Assembly (NCBI GenBank): GCA_032622095.1
Contig: CP136068.1
Span: 185,771,960 to 185,835,959, forward strand
DNA length: 64,000 nt
Direction: 5' to 3'
From: Siphonodentalium dalli
Taxonomy: Eukaryota > Mollusca > Scaphopoda > Gadilida > Siphonodentaliidae
Part shown: in pieces, positions 8,700 through 18,600 of the stretch
Layout of the letters: each line of letters starts with the position of its first letter
Position numbering within the stretch: position 1 is the first letter of the stretch
The notes under the pieces: model-generated
Seen by the model: the letters and a program-made list of their open reading frames with translations, nothing else
What the model was told of the DNA's origin: nothing
The model's database searches: none
Position numbers and translations under genes: made by a program

Positions 8700-9390
8700 G
8701 TTTTTTTGGCACAAACATTCCAACAAATCGCTCTCCAAATAGGTGCGTCCATGTGTATTAATTCCATATATAAGTTCCACAGAGCTTGCTCTTTATTGAT
8801 CTACATACATATTTCATGAACTGTTATTTTTGTGTTTCTGTGCATTGAACTTTAACTCTTTGGCTGGTGAGTACGTCATTTATGACATCAAGGAAACTTG
8901 GACTATTGGAGTTGACCTGACTACATGTATCTCATACCGGTAATTTGTTGCTAGTTATAGATTTTTGTTCCTCTGTTTAGGCCAAACTTTTCAATTTTTC
9001 TGCTTTACGGATTTTTTGGGTAAAAAAAAAATGCTTAAATCACTATTATTTTAACATTCGCTAAGGTGGTAATTGTGTTTTCATAAATACTGTGCTAGTC
9101 AATTACAGAATACGGAGAACAGTTTTCTTGTATGTATATCACAACATTTACATCCAGTACTAAATCCAGTACTAATAAGTACTGTACTATTATTCGGCCA
9201 TCACTATTATTTAAAACCTAATAATATTGAAATAATATCCGGAAATAAAGATATTATTTTTTGGTTTAATATACACGTGGGAATGGTGAGATCCGTAAAA
9301 CATAAAAATAAAAGAGTGTGGCCTTGTCCTATATGACTGACATATGATGCAACCTGTTTCGAGGTGAATCGTCAATTCGTGTCACAACAT
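8700..9390. other. No recognised feature
   Basis: AT-rich sequence. The longest open frame (9073-9336, plus strand) has no recognisable motif. Nothing supportable was seen. Confidence 0.5.
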
Positions 9391-9392
9391 AA

Positions 9393-9498
9393 GCCCAATA
9401 ACTCTTAATAAAGTAATCTGATTTGGAGCCCAATAACTCTTAATATAAGTAATCTGATTTGGAGCCCAATAACTCTTAATAAAAGTAATCCGATTTGG
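9393..9498 (+). repeat. 35-bp tandem repeat, 3 copies
   Basis: The unit starts GCCCAATAACTCTTAATA and continues AAGTAATCTGATTTGGA. Copies start at 9393, 9428 and 9463 and are almost identical. Confidence 0.85.
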
Positions 9499-9512
9499 TT
9501 CATGCTCCTACT

Positions 9513-9949
9513 CAAGTCTGACTTTATTGTGTCTGTCATTTGCAGAATGAGGTCTCCAGAGGGCGAATTTAGTGATGCTATCCCGCACCACTAAATTCAC
9601 CCTCTGGGGACCTCATTCTGCTTAGGCCTCATCTTCACTGGAAAGTTTCTTTATTATAAAAACTTCTTCACATAGATTCTATTTCTTTTTTAGTTTAGTT
9701 TCTTTATATCCAAAATTGGCAGACGACACATTGCATAATCGAGGCTCCCAATGGGTGTACATCACAACATTCACCATTTGGTAACTTCAAAATCTGAGTC
9801 TGTGTCTCCCATAGCCGATGAGGCCAGCAGAATGAGGTTCCCAGAGGGTGAATTTGGTGATGCTAGCCTGCTAACCGGGATAGCGTCACTAAATTCACCC
9901 TCTGAGGACCTCACTCTGCAAATAACAGACACACTAAACTCAGGCTTGC
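9513..9949. mobile_element. GAATGAGG hairpin element, long variant
   Basis: The outer arms CAAGTCTGACTTTATTGTGTC and GACACACTAAACTCAGGCTTG-like sequence enclose one hairpin near 9541-9620 and a second near 9830-9920, both opening CAGAATGAGGT. Between them are unrelated AT-rich sequence and a CCCAATGGGTGTACATCACAA segment. The hairpins are the conserved part. The insert makes this copy longer than those at 3830 and 5511. Confidence 0.6.
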
Positions 9950-10049
9950 TCCTCATGAATCTCTTGTGTGAGTTTGAAAACGAATCATGCCCAAAGTTTT
10001 ATCAGGAGTTATACCTCCTGGATTGTTTAATTTACGAGGTGTCTATTTT

Positions 10050-10440
10050 GTGACATGAGCGCGATAAATTAAAGTGATGTGAAACACTCCGGTAGGGTGA
10101 TCAAATAGAAATGAAGAATAATTTTGCTCAACGTAGTTATTTTACAAATATTATATCCAAATTGGCAACACACATCGTCTTTCTTATATGTTAATTAATT
10201 GCAGTGATTCTCGAAGGTGAAATCATTTTCGTTACTTTATTGCAGAAAGTTGTGTCCCGAATCGAGTAGTAAATATTTACATTTGAGCGTAGTTCAGACG
10301 ATGTTTTCTTTTGAGTGGTACGGTCTATTTACTTCAGATTTTCGGCGATGTTAGTAGAATGGTACATTCCTCTAGTTGGCATAGCGCCTGGATACTAACT
10401 TATCAGTTTCACGCACCCGAACAAGTACATAATATGTCTT
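10050..10440 (+). repeat. Dispersed repeat, inverted relative at 17808-18150
   Basis: GATGTGAAACACTCCGGTAG near the left end and TTGGCATAGCGCCTGGATAC near the right end match, in reverse complement, sequence at 18150 down to 17808. Shared landmarks include GTTCAGACGATGTTTTCT and TCGAGAATCACTGC-like sequence. The copies are diverged and noncoding. The repeat class is not identified. Confidence 0.6.
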
Positions 10441-10470
10441 TAAACAAATTTATCTAATTTTGACCAAATT

Positions 10471-10784
10471 TGAATCATGCTTCTACTCATGAATATCAGG
10501 ATTTCATGCTTCTACTCATGAATATCAGGATTTGAATCATGCTTCTACTCATGAATATCAGGATTTGAATCATGCTTCTACTCATGAATATCAGGATTTG
10601 AATCATGCTTCTACTCATGAATATCAGGATTTCATGCTTCTACTCATGAATATCAGGATTTGAATCATGCTTCTACTCATGAATATCAGGATTTGAATCA
10701 TGCTTCTACTCATGAATATCAGGATTTCATGCTTCTACTCATGAATATCAGGATTTCATGCTTCTACTCATGAATATCAGGATT
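10471..10784 (+). repeat. Minisatellite with two unit lengths (33 and 29 bp), 10 units
   Basis: Long unit: TGAATCATGCTTCTACTCA then TGAATATCAGGATT. The short unit lacks the 4-bp GAAT near its start. The order along the array is L S L L L S L L S S, and the lengths sum exactly to 314 bp. Units are otherwise identical, so expansion is recent. Confidence 0.9.
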
Positions 10785-10799
10785 TGTTGAAATATTCCA

Positions 10800-11515
10800 A
10801 GCAATAAACTAATCTTGTCTCAATGATTCAATCGGTTCTCATGCTTTACTATCAGGTCAGCCACCTCCTCAATTCAACTATTATAGTTAGATATAATTAT
10901 TTAGTTGAATTTTACAGTGCTAAATCCACTATTTCCCTACTTTTATTGAAATACGTGTCACAGTGCACAATCAAATTCCACTCTTAAGAATATTTCGTCC
11001 AATGAAAAGTCTCCATATTAAAAAATTTGTTTTACATGTACTACCTTTTGCGCCAGCTTATTTTAGTTAATAAAGACCCAATGATGCCTTTTGAAATGAC
11101 ATCAATGAATCATTCAATGCTCAATTGCACATTCATAAAAATAGTTGAATTTGTGATATGTCTGACCTGATTGTATAAACAGAAGAACACATGAAGCTAT
11201 ATTCTCAGGTTTGTTTCTTTTATTTTATTTGTCATCTAAATTTGACTTATACCGCAGGGCTAGGAACCTACGTCACTAATATAATCTCTAAACCATCGCT
11301 TCACACGTTATCTGAAACTCATGCAGTGGATGAGATAGATATTTGTTATGGTTGATGTGTGTTTGATGTTCAAAATCGGGCTACAATCGTTACCTATTTT
11401 CCTTGTGAATTTCAGCTTTCTAACATATGATTACTAATTAATTTCCACAGCTCATTAATTTACCCATGAGACAATTGTTTAGATATATTTTAACCCGTTA
11501 GGATCCATGTAAACC
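10800..11515. other. No recognised feature
   Basis: AT-rich sequence without an open frame, hairpin or repeat that I could support. Contains TTTTTGCGCCAGCTTATTTTA-like text that is also found near 15430, hinting at a worn dispersed repeat. Confidence 0.4.
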
Positions 11516-11520
11516 TTTAA

Positions 11521-11776
11521 CCTTCCATGACCGGAGCTTCCTGAAATTTAGCGAAAACCCGATTGCCAATACATTCTCTTATATATGCGAGTCTCCCATA
11601 GGGAGCCTCGCATATATAAGAGAATACATTGGCCTAATAATATTTACCTTGACCTTGTAAGCCAGAGTATTCTCTTAATATATGCGAGGCTCCCTATGGG
11701 ATACTCGCATATGTAAGAGAATGCACTGGCACAGGATCTTTAATGCTGTACCAGTGTGGCTCCTGTCATGAAAGGG
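11521..11776. mobile_element. TTAA-flanked piggyBac-like MITE with two palindromes
   Basis: Same family as 3472-3811. The ends CCTTCCATGACCGGAGCT and GGCTCCTGTCATGAAAGGG are flanked by TTAA at 11517-11520 and 11777-11780. Palindromes lie at 11565-11633 and 11661-11730, linked by AATATTTACCTTGACCTTG. No coding sequence is present. Confidence 0.7.
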
Positions 11777-12352
11777 TTAAAATTAATATGGTTTTTGGTT
11801 AGAGACTTGATTGGTGATGTAGGTTCCTGGCCTTGTATCATACCTCCTGCACACAGGCCCCTGGGGAAATATACCAATAGCGGTATTTATCCACCGCTCA
11901 CTACCTGTATTGCTCACATAAAGCCTGCCTAATAAATGATATTTTTATTACATCAATATAGGTTTATTAGGTCAATGTAGCTTTATTAGGTTAGTAGAAC
12001 TTTCATGACGTAATTGTATGTGCAGGTAACTAGGGACGTCAACTGACTTAAATGGCGTCATTGTGATTTTGGGATGTTTTTATCATCCATAATTCAACAC
12101 AAATGATACAAAATTCATCGCTCTAAAGCATCTATAAACCATTAGAACAAGGTCAGCTCAGAATAACTTTTTTTTTTTAAAACAACGAACTATTTTGCTC
12201 TAAGCTGCAATCCGTTTTTTCCACATCATAAATGCTAATTAGTTTGCTTGACCTAATAAATGTAAGAGCGTCATCGATGTAAGGAATGTAAAACTGAGGA
12301 AAATTACAGACTTACCTCAGAAAATGCAAGTTTTGTGCGATGGATAAATAAA

Positions 12353-12487
12353 ATATGTAGCTAATGTTGTCACTTAAACTGTTTATGTTCGCTCGGGGGA
12401 TTTGGCATATATTGGACTCGGCAGAGCGTCACCCAATATATGCTCAAACCCCCCCTAACAGTTTAAGCGACGACACTAGCTACATAT
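12353..12487. repeat. Foldback element, about 60-bp arms
   Basis: The left arm ATATGTAGCTAATGTTGTCA... is mirrored by ...GACGACACTAGCTACATAT. Inner parts GGGGGATTTGGCATATATTGG and CCCAATATATGCTC also pair. A loop of about 16 bases contains ACTCGGCAGAGCG. Confidence 0.7.
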
Positions 12488-12599
12488 TCTATATATATAC
12501 TATACCAGTGACAAGGTTCACAAGTCCGTTTTTGGGAAAAACACACCATCTATCATATTCCTCATAGATTCTCAACATCATTCATCTCAGTCACAATAT

Positions 12600-13054
12600 A
12601 TTTTATTATTATCCATCCCTTAACTAACACCATTTCCGATTGGGCAAACGCCGCCATGTGATAGTCCTGGAAAAAGTCATATTGGACTCCCGAAAGTCAT
12701 ATTGGACTCTATTGGGAAATGAATCGGTGAAATTGTGATGCGCGCGCAACATTGATGGATTTTTTTCTCACTTCCGTGTTTACTTTTCCAAATATGCTTT
12801 CTGATGATCAATATACGGTACAGGCTTTTATAGAGAATTAAGTGCCGACAAATACCAAAAATAACCACAAAAGTTTTATTTCCAAAATTTGGATAAACAT
12901 ACAGATGGATAATAAAAATGTTATTATACAATGTTGTGTACAGTATGAGTTTTTCTTGTACTCGTCCAGGTTGTGGTGAAAAGTCATATGACTTTTCACC
13001 ACAACCTGGACTCGTACAAGAAAAACACATACTGTACACAACATTGTATAATAA
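12600..13054. repeat. Repeat ending in a 134-bp palindrome, copy 1
   Basis: TTATTATCCATCCCTTAACT starts sequence that recurs at 13406. It contains tandem AAGTCATATTGGACTC motifs and ends in a near-perfect palindrome centred between 12987 and 12988, with arms 12921-12987 and 12988-13054. The arms contain CAATGTTGTGTACAGTATG and GTCCAGGTTGTGG. The minus-strand open frames here are by-products of the palindrome. Confidence 0.75.
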
Positions 13055-13405
13055 CTTTATAATGTGAATTATTGGCCATGAAATTTCCTTTCTTTTGATG
13101 TATAAAACGATAGTATGAAATGAAGGGAAGTCACTGGTATAGCATATATTGGTGTATTCTGGTATTTTTCCCTAGGGGCCCATGCTCCTGCATGCTATTC
13201 TCAAGTGCAATAGTTCAATAAGGTCATTATGACAGGCATACAGGTTAAGGGTGATATGTACATAGCAGTTATCCCTTAGGAAATGTTCACATCATAAGTC
13301 GTTGTTGAACTTACTATCTGAACATTTCCTTCTAACAATAGGACTCCTGCACTATTATCATTCATCCACTTATTTTTTCTGAAAACCCCTCCACATAAAT
13401 GATAT

Positions 13406-13915
13406 TATTATCCATCCCTTAACTAACACCATTTCCGATTGGGCAAAAGCCGCCACGTGATAGTCCTGGAAAAAGTTATATTGGACTCCCGAAAGTCATA
13501 TTGGACTCCCGACTGTACAATATAACTTTTTATTGGGACTCCGTGACGTCACAAATTAATTCTATTGCGAAATGTGATGCACGCGCAACACTGATGGATT
13601 TTAGCAGACGTTTCACTTCCGCATTGAGTTTTTTTTCTCACTTCCGTGTTTACTTTTCCAAATCATGCTTTCTAATGATCAAAATACAGGCTTTTATAGA
13701 GAATTAAGTGCCGACAAATACCAAAAATAACCACAAAAGTTTTATTCCCAAAATTTGGATAAACATACAGATGGATAATAAAAATGTCATTATACAATGT
13801 TGTGTACAGTATGAGTTTTTCTTGTACTCGTCCAGGTTGTGGTGAAAAGTCATATTGGACTCGTACAAGAAAAACACATACTGTTCACAACATTGTATAA
13901 TAACTTTATAGTAAT
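13406..13915. repeat. Repeat copy 2, palindrome partly lost
   Basis: Matches the copy at 12600-13054 over the AAGTCATATTGGACTC motifs, the TTTTTTCTCACTTCCGTG stretch and the ACAATGTTGTGTACAGTATG arm. The middle of the hairpin differs: the inner GTGAAAAGTCATATTGGACTC has lost its mirrored half, leaving shorter arms around 13795-13905. Confidence 0.7.
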
Positions 13916-14001
13916 AAGCCATTCCAATAAATACTTGTATAACTCAGTGGGAGAATCCATTTAGAATAGAAAGGGATAAAGTTGTTTTGTTATCTCAAAC
14001 T

Positions 14002-14349
14002 AATTTTTCCGGACTCGTAAGAGGGGGTCGTGCATAGGTGATCAAGTGGACCCAAAAGTAATTTTTCCGGACTCGTAAGAGGGGGTCGTGCATAGGTGAT
14101 CAAGTGGACCCAAAAGTAATTTTTCCGGACTCGTAAGAGGGAGTCGTGCATGGGTGATCAAGTGGACCCAAAAGTAATTTTTCCGGACTCGTAAGAGGGG
14201 GTCGTGCATGGGTGATCAAGTGGACCCAAAAGTAATTTTTCCGGACTCGTAAGAGGGGGTCGTGCATGGGTGATCAAGTGGACCCAAAAGTAATTTTTTC
14301 GGACTCGTAAGAGGGGGTCGTGCATGGGTGATCAAGTGGACCCAAAAGT
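14002..14349 (+). repeat. 58-bp tandem repeat, 6 copies
   Basis: The unit starts AATTTTTCCGGACTCGTAAG and continues AGGGGGTCGTGCA...GTGATCAAGTGGACCC. Copies start at 14002, 14060, 14118, 14176, 14234 and 14292, with a partial seventh. They differ at only a few positions. Confidence 0.92.
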
Positions 14350-14765
14350 AATTTTTTCCTGAGCTCAAACAAAAATTTCCTCTATATTTTTCAACTATTT
14401 TTGGCTTTAAAACTTAGAGATGACTTAATTTTAACATCAAAACTGCATTCAGACCGTCAGTATAGATTGTTTCTTGTTGTAAAATTACTAAATACCCGGT
14501 ATATGTCAGTATAGGTCACTCTGAACATAAAATACATGGACACATTGCCATGTCAAACTAGGCTAATCACATACACAACTCTGTAATAGGTAGTTGATAG
14601 GAAACAGACGGTAAGTGGTGAAAATTCTAATATTCTTCCGAATTTTTTTTATTTTGTGTTTCTGGGGGGTGGGTGTCAAAAAATGGTTGGAAAAAACTTG
14701 CTAAAACAGAAAAAAAATTAAGGTCGAGAGGTTAGCGGGTCTCAAAGATGGCCATACGTGTCTGA

Positions 14766-14843
14766 AATTTATTTCCGACACCCCCCTGGTAATCTTAGTA
14801 ATATTTATTTCCGACACCCCCCCCCCCTGGTAATCTTAGTAAT
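14766..14843 (+). repeat. Short duplication with a variable poly-C run
   Basis: ATTTATTTCCGACACC...CTGGTAATCTTAGTAAT occurs twice in a row. The C run between is about twice as long in the second copy, which suggests slippage. Confidence 0.75.
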
Positions 14844-14867
14844 AACGATCAACACATTTTCATACAC

Positions 14868-15148
14868 GGGCCTGGATATAGTATGTGTGATATTTGCAGA
14901 ATGAGGTCCCCAGAGGGTGAATTTAGTGATGCTATCCCGCACAGTGGGCTAGCATCATTAAATTCACCCTCTGGAGACCTCATTCTGCTTAGGCCGCAAC
15001 TGCTATGGGAGACCTAGGATCAGATTGATGTTCCCCAGTTGAAGTTGGTGATGTTCACCCATTAGTCACCTTAATTATGCAATTTATCTTCTGCAAATTA
15101 CAGGATGTAGAAACTGAAAAGAATGTCAGACACACTATATCCAGGCTT
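14868..15148. mobile_element. GAATGAGG hairpin element, single-hairpin variant
   Basis: Outer arms GGCCTGGATATAGTATGTGTG and CACACTATATCCAGGCTT. One complete hairpin at about 14896-14988 opens CAGAATGAGGTCC. The right half is replaced by CTATGGGAGACC... and GTGATGTTCACCCATTAG, as in the copies at 4737 and 9513. Confidence 0.65.
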
Positions 15149-15220
15149 GGTCCCACATGTTCTGATTAGGTTTCATATTTCAATATTGTTTTAACCACAC
15201 AGTCTAAGTGTCACATATTA

Positions 15221-15393
15221 TTGGGCCACATATTATTATACATCTCGAGAAATAACAAACTTCAAAAATTGATATCTGATCACTCTGAGCTTTGATGGGT
15301 GGGTTCCTCGACTCGATCAAATATTTTTTAACCCCGAAGCCAAAGAAATAGTAATTTAGGAGTGTCTGATCGGATTGAGTACCTTTAACTATT
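15221..15393. repeat. Single arm of the foldback element found at 24228-24667
   Basis: ACAAACTTCAAAAATTGATA, CACTCTGAGCTTTGATGGGT and GGATTGAGTACC match the right arm of the 24228-24667 foldback. The left arm is absent, so this is a half copy. Confidence 0.65.
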
Positions 15394-15524
15394 ACAGTTG
15401 AATTTGACAGTACCAAAAAATGTGTTGATCAACCTTTTGCACCTGCTTATTTTAATTAATAATGCCACGTATGGCTTGCTAAATGGCATTGACATGCGAC
15501 TCATTCGCTCCTTCATTACAATAT

Positions 15525-15868
15525 TTAGACCAATGACTCATTTGGTAGCCTATTCCACATTGGTCGAATTCTCTGTGTAAAAAAGTTGTTTCTGACATCT
15601 TTATTGCAGTGTTCGATCATAATTTTACACGAATGGCCTCTGGTCAGTGCATATGTCGCATCAGCAAATAGCCTTTCGTCTTTGATGTTGTAATGCCCCC
15701 TTTTTATTTTGTAGACATCCATTAGGTCGCCACGTAATTGCCTGTACTTAGGGACATTAGTCATCTTCATAAGAATATTTCCGCAGCCATGGAACCATGC
15801 GTGTCGCTCGCCTCTGCACACTTTCTAATGTTTTTTGAATGGTTCCTCTTTTATCAAATTAGCAAAAC
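15525..15868 (-). pseudogene. Reverse transcriptase C-terminal fragment of a non-LTR retrotransposon
   Basis: On the minus strand the protein first reads KTLESVQRRATRMVPWLRK in one frame. After a frameshift near 15760 it reads YRQLRGDLMDVYKIKRGH, then TRGHSCK, then NNFFTQRIRPMWNRLPNE. VQRRATR, RLRGD, TRGHS and NFFxxRxxxxWNxLP are the usual landmarks of the segment just after the reverse transcriptase fingers and palm in jockey/CR1-type LINEs. The spacing between WLRK and YRQLRGD is short compared with intact elements, so a deletion accompanies the frameshift. Nothing of the catalytic YxDD region remains. It is a dead 3' fragment, unrelated in sequence to the LINE piece at 6085. Confidence 0.7.
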
Positions 15869-15889
15869 GGCAATATCCATATTCAACTG

Positions 15890-16160
15890 TTAATTTTAAA
15901 TACATAAGCAAAAAGGAAAAAAATGAATTTTTTTTTTAAAGAATGTAAGAAATAATGATAAAAAATTATGAAAATTGTTAAAGAATGTAAGAAAAAATGA
16001 TAAAGAGTGAAAGGAAAAAATTATATTTTTTTTTTAATTTGTTAAAGAATATAAGAAAATATATAAAAAATTGATAAAAAAAAAATGATAGGCCAATGCA
16101 TTCTCTTATATATGCGAGGCGACCTATGGTCGACTCGTATATATAAGAGTGCATTGGCAC
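15890..16160. repeat. A-rich spacer repeats plus one 69-bp-type palindrome
   Basis: Degenerate repeats of GTTAAAGAATGTAAGAAAAA and TGATAAAAAATTATG lead into a palindrome at 16092-16158, followed by CACAGGG. The same spacer words link palindromes in the elements at 16425 and 32889. This is therefore one end of the palindrome module with its left partner lost. Confidence 0.65.
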
Positions 16161-16359
16161 AGGGTGTTACTATAATAGTTGAATTCAGGATATGCCTGCC
16201 GTGTGAATACCGGAGGAGTTCTGTAATATTTCTTCATTTCCAGGTTTGGGATCATTTTACTATAAATGCTCAACCAATGTGGCAATAAATAGTCTCATTG
16301 ATAGAATAAATATATTTATTATTTGTTGATAATATTGTATATGTGCCAGCAATGTCTAT

Positions 16360-16392
16360 ATATATGTCTTTATATATGTCTTTATATATGTT
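16360..16392 (+). repeat. 12-bp microsatellite-like repeat
   Basis: TATATATGTCTT is repeated nearly three times. Confidence 0.7.
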
Positions 16393-16424
16393 ACGACGCG
16401 AGTATGATTGCAGCTTCTTGTGAA

Positions 16425-16780
16425 CCCTTTTATGGCTGGAGCTTCCTGAATTTTTGCGGAAACCCTGTGCCAATGCATTCTCTTATATATGCAAGTCGAC
16501 CATATATAATAGAATGTATTGTCCGAACAAATTTTATATTATTTTTTATAATTGGTTAAGAATGTAAGAAAAAATATGATAAAAAATTGTTAAAGAATGT
16601 AAGAAATAATGATAAAAAATGATAATTGTTAAAGAATGGAAGAAAAAAATGATAAAAAATGTTAGGCCAATTAATTATCTTATATATGCATGGCGACCTG
16701 TGGTCTACTCGCATATATAAGAGAATGCATTGGCACAGGGTCTTTAATGTTATGCCAGCGCAGCTCCTGTCATGAAAGGG
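16425..16780. mobile_element. piggyBac-like MITE, worn copy with two palindromes
   Basis: The ends CCCTTTTATGGCTGGAGCT and AGCTCCTGTCATGAAAGGG belong to the family at 3472 and 11521. The flanking tetranucleotides are now TGAA and ATAA instead of TTAA. The left palindrome (16469 to about 16522) has lost its centre and the right one (16666-16734) is nearly complete. Between them lie AATGTAAGAAAAAATATGAT spacer repeats. Confidence 0.65.
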
Positions 16781-16917
16781 ATAAATGTGTATCTACTTGT
16801 GAATATGTGTATAAGAATAAAACAAATGGTTAAAAATGTTCTTATTCCCTTCAACTTTATCAGCCAGTGTCATTGGTCAGTATGGGCAGTTTTACCATCT
16901 TAATATACACCTTCTAG

Positions 16918-17417
16918 ACATCCACATTTCTGCGCCAATTGCGATGAAATTTGCCATGGGTATGTATTTCGGCTCTCTGTAACTCTGCCTGACATCGCCT
17001 TTTGACGTTATCACGTCATATCCCCATTACCGAGCAGAAACGACACGAACGCTCTTGATATGTCTGTGTGCGCGCTTGTGTGTCTCTCTCTCGCGATGTA
17101 TGTTCCTTATAGGCATCCATATTTCTGCACCGATTGCAATGAAATTTGCCATGGGTGTGTTTTGGCTCTCTGTAACATAGGCTAGGTCCGGACTCTGCAC
17201 GACGTGGCGACATCGCCTTTTGACATTGTCACATCATATCTGCATTACCCAACAGAAATAACAGGAATGCTCTTGATATGTCTGTGTGTGTCTCTCTCGT
17301 GTTCCTTATAGACATCCACATTTCTGCACCGATTGCAATGAAATTTGCCATGGGTATGTATTTCGGCTCTTCGGTTAACATGGTCTGGGTACTGACTGCA
17401 CCTTTTGATATCCGCAC
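16918..17417 (+). repeat. Tandem repeat of about 190-200 bp, 2.6 copies
   Basis: CATCCACATTTCTGC, GCAATGAAATTTGCCATGGG and CTCTTGATATGTCTGTGTG recur in the same order three times, with the last unit incomplete. Units differ by indels. Short open frames on both strands across it are repeat by-products. A related piece in reverse lies at about 18405-18450 (AGCCGAAATACATAC). Confidence 0.75.
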
Positions 17418-17807
17418 AAGAGTCTCATTACGGACTCAAACGCTCTATCTTTACCTTAACGGGGCAAAGAATGACATGTTCTCTTTCAGCAAACAATAGT
17501 TCATTTATTGTATAAACTGTTTTAATTTTTCCACACTCTGCCCGTGCAATGCCGGTTACATCCGCGAGATTTAAATAAATTTCAGTCATGTTTATTCGTA
17601 CCTTCAGACTTCATTCCAATTTGATTGTTGATGTTTTGATTCAATCGTAGGTCTCAAAGAACTTTCAAGTTTGCAAAATCATAACGAAAGGGTATGAAAA
17701 TCTTTTTTCTTGATAAAAACCCATCATGGGGGTATCCTTTCATTCATATTGGTCTGTCACTGGATCAAACATTATTAAAATCAAACGTTATTTAAGACAT
17801 ATTATGG

Positions 17808-18150
17808 ACTTATTCGGGTGCGTGAAACTGTTAAGTTAGTATTCAGGCGCTATGCCAACTGGAGGAATGTAGCATTCTACTAACATCACCGAAAATGTAT
17901 AGCAAATCGACTAACACTCCATAGAAAACATCGTCTGAACTACGATTCGGGACACAACTGCCGACGATAAACTAACGAAAACGATTTTACCATCGAGAGT
18001 CGCTACATTTAATTAATATATAAGAATGATGGTGTGTCATGTCAATTTAGATATAATATTTGTATACCGGTAATATAACTACTTTTAGCAAGATTATTCT
18101 CCATTTCTATTTTATCACACTACCGGAGTGTTTCACATCACTTTAAAATC
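17808..18150 (-). repeat. Dispersed repeat, inverted relative of 10050-10440
   Basis: Read on the minus strand, it parallels 10050-10440. GTGTTTCACATCACTTTA is at the right edge and TCGGGTGCGTGAAACTG at the left edge. It is noncoding. Confidence 0.6.
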
Positions 18151-18179
18151 AAACGTTATTAAAATCAAACGTTATTATA

Positions 18180-18600
18180 GTTATATTTAGTTATATATTT
18201 GAATTTTCCCAGTTTTGGAAGAAACTTTGGGATCTTAGTAATATTGCAGCAAATGAAGTCTCCAGATATAATTTGTTGTGTAACCGTTTCCGCCAGATTA
18301 TTGTCCTCCGACATTCCATCGGAGGACTACAGTAATGACCCTCATCAGGACAGCCGATTTCTATTCGAATCAAATCCTAGTCATAATGTCAAAAGGAGAC
18401 GTCGGGCAGGGTACGGACCCAGCCCATGTTACCCGGAGAGCCGAAATACATACGTATGGCATCCTGGCCCTGAATATCTCCATAGTTCCAATAAAGAGTA
18501 GAATGAGCAAACAATGCTTTATTGTGTAATAAACGGAGGACATTGAGCAAACATAATGCTTTATTGTGTAATAGACAAATATAAACATTTATATGTAATA
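18180..18600. repeat. Mixed repeat debris
   Basis: Contains the small hairpin GTCCTCCGACATTCC...GGAGGAC (about 18300-18328). A reverse piece of the 16918 tandem repeat follows, and then two copies of GAGCAAACA-ATGCTTTATTGTGTAATA (about 18502 and 18545). No gene seen. Confidence 0.5.

Noticed and set aside
10471-10784. CRISPR-like regular repeat
   Set aside because: There are no unique spacers: whole units are identical and adjacent, and the context is an animal genome.
12677-13922. Minus-strand frames of 68-120 codons
   Set aside because: They translate the palindrome arms; the two copies share text because the repeat is duplicated.
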